In this document: piece after piece, positions 1 through 7,337 of the stretch
Layout of the letters: each line of letters starts with the position of its first letter
How positions within the stretch are numbered: position 1 is the first letter of the stretch
Source: Paraburkholderia fungorum
GTDB taxonomy: Bacteria; Pseudomonadota; Gammaproteobacteria; Burkholderiales; Burkholderiaceae
NCBI RefSeq assembly: GCF_902833645.1
Contig: NZ_CADFGE010000001.1
Coordinates: 868,001 to 932,000, forward strand
Direction of reading: 5' to 3'
DNA: 64,000 nt
Made by a program: the position numbers and the translations under genes
The notes under the pieces: generated by a model
What the model was told of the DNA's origin: nothing
Database searches by the model: none
What the model saw: only the letters and a program-made list of their open reading frames with translations

Positions 1-213
1 GCCAATGCGCTGACGACCTGGCGCGCAAACGATTGCTAGAGGTATATCGGCATGTCGACTGCGCGACTTGAGGCAACTTGTAAGCAAGCGATGGCTGAGA
101 GAGCACAACATAAGCAGGTATGGATGGCGCGCAACGAATCGTCCGGTGACAGATAATCGAAGGCCATTGCCCGCAAATCCATGCGGCCCAGCCATTCGCT
201 TACGAGAACGCTC
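1..213. other. Window edge; no confident gene
   Basis: A plus-strand frame is open from base 1 to a TAG at 37-39 and has GC-rich third positions, so it could be the last dozen codons of an upstream gene. It is too short to identify. Another frame stays open to about base 69. The rest of the stretch shows no tRNA, clear promoter or repeat and is probably the leader of the yciI-like gene that follows. Confidence 0.3.
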
Positions 214-504
214 ATGTACGTCATCAATCTCATCTACACCGCATCGCTCGAACGCGTGGACGACGCACTCGAAGCGCACCGCGCGTTTCTGACAAGACAC
301 TTCGAATCGGGCGTATTCGTGGCTGCCGGGCCGAAAGTGCCGCGCGACGGCGGCATCATTCTGGCGGTGCGCATCGAGCGCGATAAGCTGGATGAGATTC
401 TCGCCAGCGACCCGTTCGCCGAGCAGAAGCTCGCGCGTTACGAGGTGACGGAGTTCAAGGCAACGCGATTGGCGCCGGGAATGAATTTGCCGATGCCGGC
501 TTGA
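214..504 (+). CDS. YciI family protein
   Basis: This encodes a 96-residue protein of the YciI-like fold, a small dimeric ferredoxin-like alpha/beta barrel family. It begins MYVINLIYTA and contains the typical hydrophobic first strand, the segment AHRAFLTRHF with the conserved His of the family, and GPKVPRDGG, which resembles the family's substrate loop. The frame is open further upstream to 181, but the family starts at this Met, so I chose 214. Family members have mostly unknown substrates; some are dehydrohalogenase-like or DGPF-related. It is convergent with the SCO1 gene and separated from it by a hairpin. No operon partner is visible, so its role remains unknown. Confidence 0.8.
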   Translation: MYVINLIYTASLERVDDALEAHRAFLTRHFESGVFVAAGPKVPRDGGIILAVRIERDKLDEILASDPFAEQKLARYEVTEFKATRLAPGMNLPMPA

Positions 505-528
505 GGATTACAGCGAAGGGATTTGAAT

Positions 529-557
529 ACGGGCGCGCGGCAGAGGCACGCGCCCGT
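529..557. terminator. Hairpin between convergent yciI and SCO1 genes
   Basis: A perfect 9-bp inverted repeat (ACGGGCGCG / CGCGCCCGT) with an 11-nt loop sits between the two convergent stop codons. There is no long T-run on either side, so it is either a weak bidirectional terminator or an mRNA 3'-end stabiliser. Confidence 0.5.
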
Positions 558-570
558 CTGCATCAATACG

Positions 571-1200
571 TCAATCGAGCAGCAGCTTGATATCGTGCAC
601 CCACGGCGTGGCGCCCTGGCCATCGCGCGCGAACAGACGCAGCTTGCCATCTGTGTCGAACACATAGCTCGCCGCCGTGTGGTCCATCGTGTAGCTGTCG
701 GGTGTCTTGCCCGGTACTTTCGCGTAGTAGACGCGGAAGTCTTTCGTGATTTTGGTGAGTTGCGCCTGGTCCGCGGGACGCAAGCCGACGAACGTCGGAT
801 TAAACGCCGGCACGTATTGCGCGAGCAGGGCCGGTGTGTCGCGATCGGGATCGACGGTGACGAACAGCACCTGCACGCGCTTCGCGTCTTCCGGACCGAG
901 TTGCTGGAGAGCCTGCGAGAGCTCGGCCATCGTGGTCGGGCAGACGTCCGGGCAGTGCGTGTAGCCGAAGAACAGCACGACTACTTTGCCTTTGTAATCC
1001 GCCATTGTGCGGATCTTGCCGGACGTGTCGGGCAGCGAAAAGTCGCTGCCGAATTGCGTATTGCCGGTGATGTCGAGATTCTGGAAAGCCGGCGGCTGCT
1101 TGCCGCAGCCTGCCACCAGCAGCGCACCGCCAAGTGCGCAAGCGATCAGGGTGACTCGCGCGGCGGCACGCGCCTTCTGCACAAAGCGTTGTGTAAGCAT
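571..1200 (-). CDS. SCO1/SenC family copper chaperone
   Basis: This is a 209-residue membrane-anchored thioredoxin-fold protein that delivers copper to the CuA centre of cytochrome c oxidase subunit II. An N-terminal hydrophobic segment ends in a lipobox-like LLVAGC at about residues 28-33. The copper site CPDVC is visible in the stretch GYTHCPDVCPTT, and the third ligand His is in YTMDHTAASY. The open frame extends far upstream, but Met at 1200 gives the usual SCO length. The gene starts only 5 bp after the ctaB stop, so it is the last gene of the ctaA-ctaB-SCO1 run and is very likely cotranscribed. A second, divergent SCO-like protein lies upstream at 3253-3915. Confidence 0.92.
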   Translation of the reverse strand: MLTQRFVQKARAAARVTLIACALGGALLVAGCGKQPPAFQNLDITGNTQFGSDFSLPDTSGKIRTMADYKGKVVVLFFGYTHCPDVCPTTMAELSQALQQLGPEDAKRVQVLFVTVDPDRDTPALLAQYVPAFNPTFVGLRPADQAQLTKITKDFRVYYAKVPGKTPDSYTMDHTAASYVFDTDGKLRLFARDGQGATPWVHDIKLLLD

Positions 1201-1205
1201 GGGTG

Positions 1206-2111
1206 TTACGCGCCGATCACGACGCGCGCATAGTGGTCGATCAACAGCGCGACGAACAGCACCGACAGATAGACGATCGAATAACGGAAAGTCTTGCGCG
1301 CCAGATCGTCGGAATACTCCCGATAGATCTTCCACGCATACGCGAGGAATACGGCACCGAGCAACACCGCCGCCACGAGATACACCGCGCCGCTCATACC
1401 GGAGATAAACGGCATCATCGTGACCGCGAACAGGATCACCGTGTACAGCAGAATATGCAGGCGCGTGTACTTTTCGCCGTGCGTATTCGGCAGCATCGGC
1501 AGACCGGCGTTTTCGTAGTCTTTGCGGCGATACAGTGCGAGCGCCCAGAAATGTGGCGGCGTCCACACGAAAATGATCAGCACGAGAATCCACGCGTCGC
1601 CCGGCACGTGGCCGGTGACTGCGGCCCAACCGAGCGCCGGCGGCATCGCGCCGGACGCGCCGCCGATCACGATGTTCTGTGGCGTGGCCGGTTTGAGCAG
1701 CAGCGTATAAATGACCGCATAGCCGACGAAAGTGGCGAGCGTGAGCCACATGGTCAGCGGATTGGCGAACGTGTAGAGCGTCCACATGCCGAGGCCGCCG
1801 AGCACGGCCGAAAACAGCAGGATCTGCGGGGTCGTGATTTCGCCGCGCGCGGACGGCCGCCACGACGTGCGACGCATCTTCGCGTCGATCTTCTGTTCCA
1901 TCAGGCAATTGATGGCGAACGCCGCACCGGCCAGCAGCCAGATGCCGACGGTGCCGCCGATCAGAACGGTCCACGGCACCATGCCGGGCGTCGACAGAAA
2001 CATGCCGATGACGGCGCAGAACACAGCGAGCTGCGTGACGCGCGGCTTGGTCAGGGCGATGTACTGGGAGACCCGGCTACCGGGCGTTTGGGAGAGTGTT
2101 GTGCTGTCCAT
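1206..2111 (-). CDS. ctaB: Protoheme IX farnesyltransferase (heme O synthase)
   Basis: This is a 301-residue polytopic inner-membrane enzyme of the UbiA prenyltransferase superfamily that adds a farnesyl group to heme b to make heme O. The polyprenyl-diphosphate/Mg2+ site is visible as [15 protein letters not shown], with the conserved N, D and RT residues. Multiple transmembrane helices follow. Length is normal for CtaB/CyoE. It lies 6 bp downstream of ctaA, so heme O made here feeds directly to heme A synthase for the aa3 oxidase encoded in the same cluster. Confidence 0.95.
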   Translation of the reverse strand: MDSTTLSQTPGSRVSQYIALTKPRVTQLAVFCAVIGMFLSTPGMVPWTVLIGGTVGIWLLAGAAFAINCLMEQKIDAKMRRTSWRPSARGEITTPQILLFSAVLGGLGMWTLYTFANPLTMWLTLATFVGYAVIYTLLLKPATPQNIVIGGASGAMPPALGWAAVTGHVPGDAWILVLIIFVWTPPHFWALALYRRKDYENAGLPMLPNTHGEKYTRLHILLYTVILFAVTMMPFISGMSGAVYLVAAVLLGAVFLAYAWKIYREYSDDLARKTFRYSIVYLSVLFVALLIDHYARVVIGA

Positions 2112-2117
2112 GTGGGG

Positions 2118-3227
2118 TCACGCTGGCGCGGCATCGCGCGCAGGCAACACGGCGCGGCCGGGACGGCTATAAGCGATCCGAAAGTTTAACATAACGAGCA
2201 GAAGCAGCAGGATTGCGGCCCCCCCGTTATGCGCGACCGCAATGGGCAACGGCCATTGCAGAACGATGTTCGATAAGCCGGTGATGAACTGGATCAGCAC
2301 CACCAGCAAGACGCCATTGGCCGGGCGCCGCAGCGACTCGAAACGGCGCAGCTTCAGCGCCAGCCACAGCAAATAGGCAACCACGACAATCGCGAACGTG
2401 CGATGCGTCCAGTGGATGGCGACCAGCGCGTCTTGCGTGATCATGTCGCCGTCGCCGGTCATACCGAGCGCGCGCCACAAGTGGAAGCCGTGCGCGAAGT
2501 CCATCGGCGGGATCCATTGGCCATTGCAGGTCGGGAAGTCCGTGCAGGCGAGCACCGCGTAGTTGGTGCTGACCCAGCCGCCCAACGCGATCTGCACGAC
2601 CAGCAGCACGAGACCGGCGAGCGCCGCCGCACGCCAGCGCGCGGCCTCGGGCTCATGGGCCGGCAGCGGCGTCTGGCGCGCGGCCAGCCAGCCGAGCGTG
2701 CCGAGCAAGGCGAGGCCGAGCAGCAAGTGGGTCGTGACGATAATCGGCTGCAGCTTCATGGTCACGGTCCAAGCACCGAACGCGCCCTGCACGAGAATCA
2801 GCAGCAGCAGCGAAGTCGGCCACCACGGCGACACATGCAGCGGACGGCGCTTGATGCGTGCAGTCCACGCGATCAAGGTCTGCGCGATGATCAGCACGCC
2901 GATAGCCATCGCGAAGTAACGGTGGATCATTTCGATCCAGGCTTTGGTCATGCTGACCGGACCGGTGGGCATCAATTGATGCGCGGCGGTAATCGCGGCG
3001 TGCGCGATGAACGGCGACGACGTGCCATAGCAACCAGGCCAGTCGGGGCAGCCGAGACCGGAATCGGTGAGCCGCGTAAAGCCGCCGAACATCACCAGGT
3101 CCAGCGTCAGGAAGGTGGTAAGCCACACCAGCTTGCGGAATTTGTTGTCGTCGGCCTTGACCCACACATAGGACAACGGCAACAACGCGATACACAAGCC
3201 GATCAAGGCCAATTGCAGTACGAACAT
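2118..3227 (-). CDS. ctaA: Heme A synthase (COX15/CtaA)
   Basis: This 369-residue integral membrane protein oxidises the C8 methyl of heme O to give heme A. It shows the expected eight-helix pattern and the conserved heme-ligand histidines in contexts such as MIHRYFAM, VTTHLLLG and IHWTHRTF. The first periplasmic loop has GLGCPDWPGCYG, whose cysteine pair matches the redox-active loop of CtaA/COX15 proteins. A second Cys pair appears in CTDFPTCNG. It is directly upstream of ctaB in the same operon and follows the SCO-like gene by 25 bp. Confidence 0.95.
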   Translation of the reverse strand: MFVLQLALIGLCIALLPLSYVWVKADDNKFRKLVWLTTFLTLDLVMFGGFTRLTDSGLGCPDWPGCYGTSSPFIAHAAITAAHQLMPTGPVSMTKAWIEMIHRYFAMAIGVLIIAQTLIAWTARIKRRPLHVSPWWPTSLLLLILVQGAFGAWTVTMKLQPIIVTTHLLLGLALLGTLGWLAARQTPLPAHEPEAARWRAAALAGLVLLVVQIALGGWVSTNYAVLACTDFPTCNGQWIPPMDFAHGFHLWRALGMTGDGDMITQDALVAIHWTHRTFAIVVVAYLLWLALKLRRFESLRRPANGVLLVVLIQFITGLSNIVLQWPLPIAVAHNGGAAILLLLLVMLNFRIAYSRPGRAVLPARDAAPA

Positions 3228-3252
3228 CTTTCTTCTTACCCTGGTTGCGGCG

Positions 3253-3915
3253 TCAGCCGATCCTCGACCATTTGAGCAGCTTGGTCAGGTCGCCCTTGAT
3301 CTTGCTGGGATTCGGATCTTTTGGAAAGCGCATCATCAGATTGCCGTTCGGATCGACCAGGTAGATGTGGTCGGTGACTTGGGTGCCGGCGTCGGTCGGC
3401 AGCCATGCGGACACCTGCGCCGGGTTGGCAATCAGCATGTCGGTATCGGGATAGGCCTTTTGTATCACGTCGGACACGTTGCCTGCATCGGTGCGCAGCC
3501 ACACTTCCACGACGCGCTCGCGTTCCGGGCCCTGAGCTGCGCGGATTTGTCGCATGAAGTACAGCTTGGTGGCACAAGCTTTGTCGCATGCGCTGTTGTC
3601 GACGGAGATCATCAGCCAGTGGCCGCGCAGCGACGCGAGCTTGAGCGGCTTGCCGTCTTCACCCGTCACCACGAGCGAATCGGGAATCGGCCGCTGCGGT
3701 TCGACCAGCGCGCCGTAGTTCGTGGTGCCGCCGGCCGGTTTGACCACGTAATAGACGAAATACGACACGGCGATCGGTGCGGCGCAGATGAGCGCCAGCA
3801 ACAGCAGCATCCAGCGGCCCCGCTTCCACGATCCCCGGCTATTGGGTTGACCTGCCATCACTTGCGGAGCTGCGGGTTTGCCGGCTTGCGGCGAACGGGG
3901 AGATTGCGTCGACAC
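3253..3915 (-). CDS. Membrane-anchored SCO-like thioredoxin-fold protein
   Basis: This is a 220-residue protein with one transmembrane helix at about residues 30-55 followed by a periplasmic thioredoxin-like domain. I chose the GTG at 3915 because AGAGG lies just upstream; the frame is open far beyond it without homologous content. The domain has CDKAC, a CxxxC arrangement like the copper site of SCO proteins, and a later segment DHIYLVDPNGN that matches the SCO strand carrying the His ligand. The overall sequence is diverged from SCO1. It sits between SURF1 and ctaA, so a part in oxidase copper insertion or thiol redox control is likely but not proven. Confidence 0.75.
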   Translation of the reverse strand: MSTQSPRSPQAGKPAAPQVMAGQPNSRGSWKRGRWMLLLLALICAAPIAVSYFVYYVVKPAGGTTNYGALVEPQRPIPDSLVVTGEDGKPLKLASLRGHWLMISVDNSACDKACATKLYFMRQIRAAQGPERERVVEVWLRTDAGNVSDVIQKAYPDTDMLIANPAQVSAWLPTDAGTQVTDHIYLVDPNGNLMMRFPKDPNPSKIKGDLTKLLKWSRIG

Positions 3916-3986
3916 TACGGGACCTCTTTCAGGAATAGCGCGGTTTCGGGCCCTTGTTGGGGGTACGGGAAACCACAGGCGATGCG

Positions 3987-4703
3987 TTACACGCTCTGCG
4001 CGTGCTCTTTCTTTGCGGCGCGGCGCGCGGCGTACAGGCCGAACACAAGGGCCGCGGCCGCCATGCCCCACCACTGGAACATATAGCCATAGTTGCGTTC
4101 GACGCCGGTTGTCGGCGCCGGCCAGTCGCGCACCAGCTTGTCACCGTCGTCGCTCAACTGCTGGATCACGAATGACTGCAACGGCAGCCCGGTTTCCGCG
4201 GCGTACGCCGCCGTATCCAGATTCTGACGGATCTTCTGATGCGCGGCGGACCCGCCCTGCCCCAGCTCGAACGCACGCGACGCATCGGCGCGCGCAATGC
4301 CTTCGATCTCGATCTCGCCTTGCGGCGTGGAGTACGGCGCGATGGTCTCGCGATTGCTCGTGTTGCGCGGCAACCAGCCGCGATTGACCAGCACATAACC
4401 GCCGTCGGCCAGTTTAAAAGGCATCACGACGTAAAAGCCCGGCTGATCGTTATACGGGCGATTATCCAGATAGACGACTTTGTCCGCGACGAAACTGCCG
4501 CGCGCTTTCACGCGATGGAATTCGATGTCCTTCAGTTCGACCGGCCGGGCACTGACAGGCACAGCGGGCGCATCTTCGAATTGCGTAATCTGCGCTTCGA
4601 GCGCTTCCTTCTGATGGGCACGGTCGCGTTGCCAGAAACCAAGCCGCACCGTCACCACGATGACAAGCAGAATCAGCAGTGCGGGAACCAGACGAAACTT
4701 CAT
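3987..4703 (-). CDS. SURF1 family cytochrome oxidase assembly protein
   Basis: This is a 238-residue protein with the SURF1 layout: one transmembrane helix near the N terminus (LVPALLILLVIVVTVRLGFWQ), a periplasmic domain and a second helix near the C terminus (YMFQWWGMAAAALVFGLY). Family motifs visible are FWQRDRAHQK, VYLDNRPYNDQPGFYV and VNRGWLPR. SURF1 proteins assist insertion of heme A into subunit I. The gene heads the SURF1, SCO-like, ctaA, ctaB, SCO1 run and faces away from the small twin-transmembrane gene across a 111-bp gap. Confidence 0.92.
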   Translation of the reverse strand: MKFRLVPALLILLVIVVTVRLGFWQRDRAHQKEALEAQITQFEDAPAVPVSARPVELKDIEFHRVKARGSFVADKVVYLDNRPYNDQPGFYVVMPFKLADGGYVLVNRGWLPRNTSNRETIAPYSTPQGEIEIEGIARADASRAFELGQGGSAAHQKIRQNLDTAAYAAETGLPLQSFVIQQLSDDGDKLVRDWPAPTTGVERNYGYMFQWWGMAAAALVFGLYAARRAAKKEHAQSV

Positions 4704-4814
4704 CGAACGCGCTCCACCACCGCTTGCGGCCTCGCCCGGAACCTGCGGCAGACGCCGGCGCGCGGTGCGATAATAACCATCTTGCCTCTGCGCTTCCCAG
4801 TTTCAGTTGGTTCC

Positions 4815-5024
4815 ATGCACATTCTCGTTCCCATCGCCTTCGTCCTGATCATCGCCAGCATGGTGTCGGCGCTGTACTTCATGATGCATGACAAGGGCAA
4901 AACCAAGCGGATGGTCTGGTCGCTCGCCACGCGGGTGGGTCTTTCGATTTCGCTGTTCCTGTTCATCCTATTCGCACACTGGATGGGCTGGATTCAGTCG
5001 ACCGGCATTCCCTACGGGCGTTGA
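4815..5024 (+). CDS. Twin transmembrane protein (DUF2909)
   Basis: This 69-residue protein consists almost entirely of two transmembrane helices (ILVPIAFVLIIASMVSALYF and VGLSISLFLFILFAHWMGW) joined by a basic loop, DKGKTKRM. I chose the Met at 4815 because it starts immediately before the first helix; the longer upstream frame is antisense to SURF1. Members of DUF2909 are found next to the oxidase genes in beta-proteobacteria, and this one lies between coxC and SURF1 on the opposite strand. A role in cytochrome oxidase assembly is a context inference only. Confidence 0.82.
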   Translation: MHILVPIAFVLIIASMVSALYFMMHDKGKTKRMVWSLATRVGLSISLFLFILFAHWMGWIQSTGIPYGR

Positions 5025-5061
5025 GCCCCGCGCAAAACGCCTTACGCCGCCAGACTCACCA

Positions 5062-5096
5062 AACAAAACGCCGCCCTGACAGGGTCGAGGGCGGCG
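5062..5096 (-). terminator. Intrinsic terminator downstream of coxC
   Basis: Read on the minus strand, a 9-bp GC-rich stem (AGGGCGGCG/CGCCGCCCT with a 10-nt loop) is followed by TTTTGTTTGG. It lies between the coxC stop and the convergent DUF2909 gene and may act for both. A second longer-loop hairpin (GGCCTGCGC / GCGCAGGCC, 5153-5189) lies closer to the coxC stop. Confidence 0.7.
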
Positions 5097-5197
5097 CTGC
5101 ATAACTTGCGTACTGCTTGTACGAAGCGCCCTGACAAAGGCGCTGCGCGAACGGCCTGCGCACTCCGAAAAAACCGGTCGGCGCAGGCCAGACTGCG

Positions 5198-6055
5198 TTA
5201 CAGCCAGTACACGACGACGTACAGCCCAAGCCACACGACGTCCACAAAGTGCCAGTACCAGGCGGCGCCTTCGAATGCAAAGTGATGCTCCGCCGTGAAG
5301 TGGCCGCGAATCATCCGCACCAGCACCACAGCCAGCATCGTGCCGCCGAGGAACACGTGGAACCCGTGGAAGCCCGTCAGCAGGAAGAACGTCGAACCGT
5401 ACACACCCGAGGACAGCGTCAGGTTCAATTCGTTATACGCGTGGAAATACTCGAAGCCCTGCAGGAACAGGAAGCAGACGCCGAGCACCAGCGTAGCCGC
5501 CAGCCAGATAATCGCTTTCTTGCGATGATCTTCACGCAGTGCGTGGTGCGAAACCGTCAACGTAGCGCCGGACGACAGCAGCAGCGCGGTGTTGATGGTC
5601 GGCACCGGCCACGGCTGCATCGACTTGAAGGTCGAAACCAGCGCTGCCGGACCGTTGTTCGGCCACACAGCCGAGAAATCCGGCCAGATCAGCTTGTAGT
5701 CGAGACTGCCGAGTTGATGCAGCGCGATTTCGCGTGCGTAGAAGAGAGCGCCAAAGAAAGCACCGAAGAACATCACTTCGGAGAAAATGAACCAGCTCAT
5801 GCTCCAGCGGTACGACTTGTCGACGTTCTTGCCGTACATGCCGCCTTCGGATTCCGCGATCGCGTCGCCGAACCAGTGCCACAACGTATACAGCAGCCAC
5901 AGCAGACCGACGACGACGCCGAGCGGTGCCAGCTCATGGTCGTTGATCCAGGCCGCAAGCGATCCGAGCATGACCAGCAACCCGGCAGCGGCGCTGATCG
6001 GATGCCGCGACGGATGCGGTACGAAATAGTACGGGCTCTCGTTTTGACCGCTCAT
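5198..6055 (-). CDS. coxC: Cytochrome c oxidase subunit III
   Basis: This 285-residue protein has seven transmembrane helices and the family signatures WWFGD-like LWHWFGDAIAESEGG, FSEVMFFGAFFGALF with the conserved Glu, and the C-terminal WYWHFVDVVWLGLYVVVYW that ends the protein. Subunit III stabilises the catalytic subunit and may guide oxygen entry. It is the last structural gene of the coxB, coxA, small gene, ctaG, DUF2970, coxC run on the minus strand and is followed by an intrinsic terminator. Confidence 0.96.
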   Translation of the reverse strand: MSGQNESPYYFVPHPSRHPISAAAGLLVMLGSLAAWINDHELAPLGVVVGLLWLLYTLWHWFGDAIAESEGGMYGKNVDKSYRWSMSWFIFSEVMFFGAFFGALFYAREIALHQLGSLDYKLIWPDFSAVWPNNGPAALVSTFKSMQPWPVPTINTALLLSSGATLTVSHHALREDHRKKAIIWLAATLVLGVCFLFLQGFEYFHAYNELNLTLSSGVYGSTFFLLTGFHGFHVFLGGTMLAVVLVRMIRGHFTAEHHFAFEGAAWYWHFVDVVWLGLYVVVYWL

Positions 6056-6187
6056 TCTTGATTCTCCACTTCAGTCCAGTTGTTCCGGAATCTCCGGCTG
6101 TATCTTCGGCGGCGCGTCGATACCGCACCGCTTCACTCTAATTCGTGGGCTCTGCTGCGCCCCGTACTACGCTTGAGCCTGAATGCC

Positions 6188-6397
6188 TCAGCCCACCACC
6201 GCGCGCACGACCAGGATCAGCACACCGATGAAAATGGCCGCGCTGATCAATGCCGCCACGATCACATGCAGCGGATTCAACTGCGTGGCATCCGCTTCCA
6301 GATCACGACGCTTTCGCACCCCAAAAAACGACCAGAACACGGCTTTCATCGACTGGCCGAAACTGCTCTTGCGTGGCGCGCCGCTGTTATCGCTCAT
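6188..6397 (-). CDS. DUF2970 membrane protein
   Basis: This is a 69-residue protein with a basic N-terminal half (FFGVRKRRDLEAD, typical of DUF2970) and one C-terminal transmembrane helix (VIVAALISAAIFIGVLILVV). The frame is open upstream, but Met at 6397 precedes the conserved SFFGVRK segment and leaves a short gap of 32 bp to ctaG. DUF2970 genes occur between ctaG and coxC in many beta-proteobacteria. An assembly or stability role in the oxidase is inferred from that position. Confidence 0.85.
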   Translation of the reverse strand: MSDNSGAPRKSSFGQSMKAVFWSFFGVRKRRDLEADATQLNPLHVIVAALISAAIFIGVLILVVRAVVG

Positions 6398-6429
6398 TAC
6401 TCTTCTTCCTTCGCCCGCGGCGCAAACCG

Positions 6430-7044
6430 TCAGGCGGGATTGGCGGTGGTTGCCGCCGTATTGGCCGTGGGTGATGCACTTCCGGCCGTCGCCGCTGCCG
6501 GCGTATTCAACTCGAAGAACGTGTACGACAACGTGATCGTTTTCACATCCTTCGGCAACTTTGGATCGACCACGAACACCACCGGCATCCGCTTCGTCTG
6601 ATTCGCCGTCAAAGTCTGCTGCGTAAAACAGAAACACTCGATCTTCCTGAAGTACTCGGTGGCCTGCTTCGGCGCATAGCTCGGAATGGCTTGCGCCTGT
6701 ATCGTGCGCGCCTGTTCGTTGCTGACCTCGTACATCACTGTCGTCACTTCGCCCGGATGCACGTCGAGACTACGCTGCTCCGGCTTGAAACCCAGCGGGC
6801 CGCGCGCGTTCGCATCGAATTCGATCGAAATCGTGCGGCTCATGTCGACCTGCGTATTCCTCGCCTCGCGCACCGTGGCATCGCGCTGCACGAGGTTGTT
6901 GATGCCGGTGATCTGGCAGATCGCGCGGTACATCGGCACCAGCGCGAAACCAAAGCCGAACATCATCAACGCGACGATGAACAGCTTGATCAACATCGAA
7001 CGGTTAAAAGAGCGATCGGCCTGAGCCGGCGGTTGCGTCGACAT
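6430..7044 (-). CDS. ctaG: Cytochrome c oxidase assembly protein CtaG/Cox11
   Basis: This 204-residue protein anchors by one N-terminal helix (MLIKLFIVALMMFGFGFALVP) and exposes a periplasmic immunoglobulin-like domain that delivers copper to the CuB site of subunit I. The copper-binding CFCF motif lies in KIECFCFTQQ, and the conserved RMPVVFVVDP strand follows. YRAICQITG near the helix is also typical of Cox11. I start at Met 7044 rather than the in-frame Met four codons earlier. An Ala/Thr-rich tail of about 25 residues extends the usual C terminus. It lies between the 44-residue gene and DUF2970. Confidence 0.94.
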   Translation of the reverse strand: MSTQPPAQADRSFNRSMLIKLFIVALMMFGFGFALVPMYRAICQITGINNLVQRDATVREARNTQVDMSRTISIEFDANARGPLGFKPEQRSLDVHPGEVTTVMYEVSNEQARTIQAQAIPSYAPKQATEYFRKIECFCFTQQTLTANQTKRMPVVFVVDPKLPKDVKTITLSYTFFELNTPAAATAGSASPTANTAATTANPA

Positions 7045-7086
7045 CTCAATCCTCAACAGACCTGCAAATCACACCTGTTCGCTGCG

Positions 7087-7221
7087 TCAGGCAAACCAGC
7101 ACTGCTTGATGATGACGCTCGCGAAAAAGGCCGCGGCAATGGCGAGCATCACAAAACCGATCCGCCGGTTGCCCGCGCGAATCTGCTCGGGTGTACGCCT
7201 TTCTTGAGGATTGCGCGTCAT
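7087..7221 (-). CDS. Small cytochrome oxidase assembly protein (44 residues)
   Basis: This short gene encodes 44 residues: a charged N terminus (MTRNPQERRTPEQIRAGNRR) and one transmembrane helix (IGFVMLAIAAAFFASVIIKQ) ending CWFA. It fills the gap between coxA and ctaG, starting about 115 bp after the coxA stop. Equivalent small single-helix proteins sit at this position in Burkholderia-type clusters and are usually labelled small assembly proteins of the oxidase. The ATG is followed by an unbroken frame with GC-rich codon third positions, and the spacing to ctaG (42 bp) fits cotranscription. Confidence 0.8.
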   Translation of the reverse strand: MTRNPQERRTPEQIRAGNRRIGFVMLAIAAAFFASVIIKQCWFA

Positions 7222-7337
7222 GCTCGACTTTCTGAATACTTTCGTAACTACAGGGTGCCGCCGTTGTTCGCGTGGCTGCCCGGATCGGGTGGCGGCTTAC
7301 GACCGCCGCCCGATCCGGCAAGCTCGCTGAACGCCAA

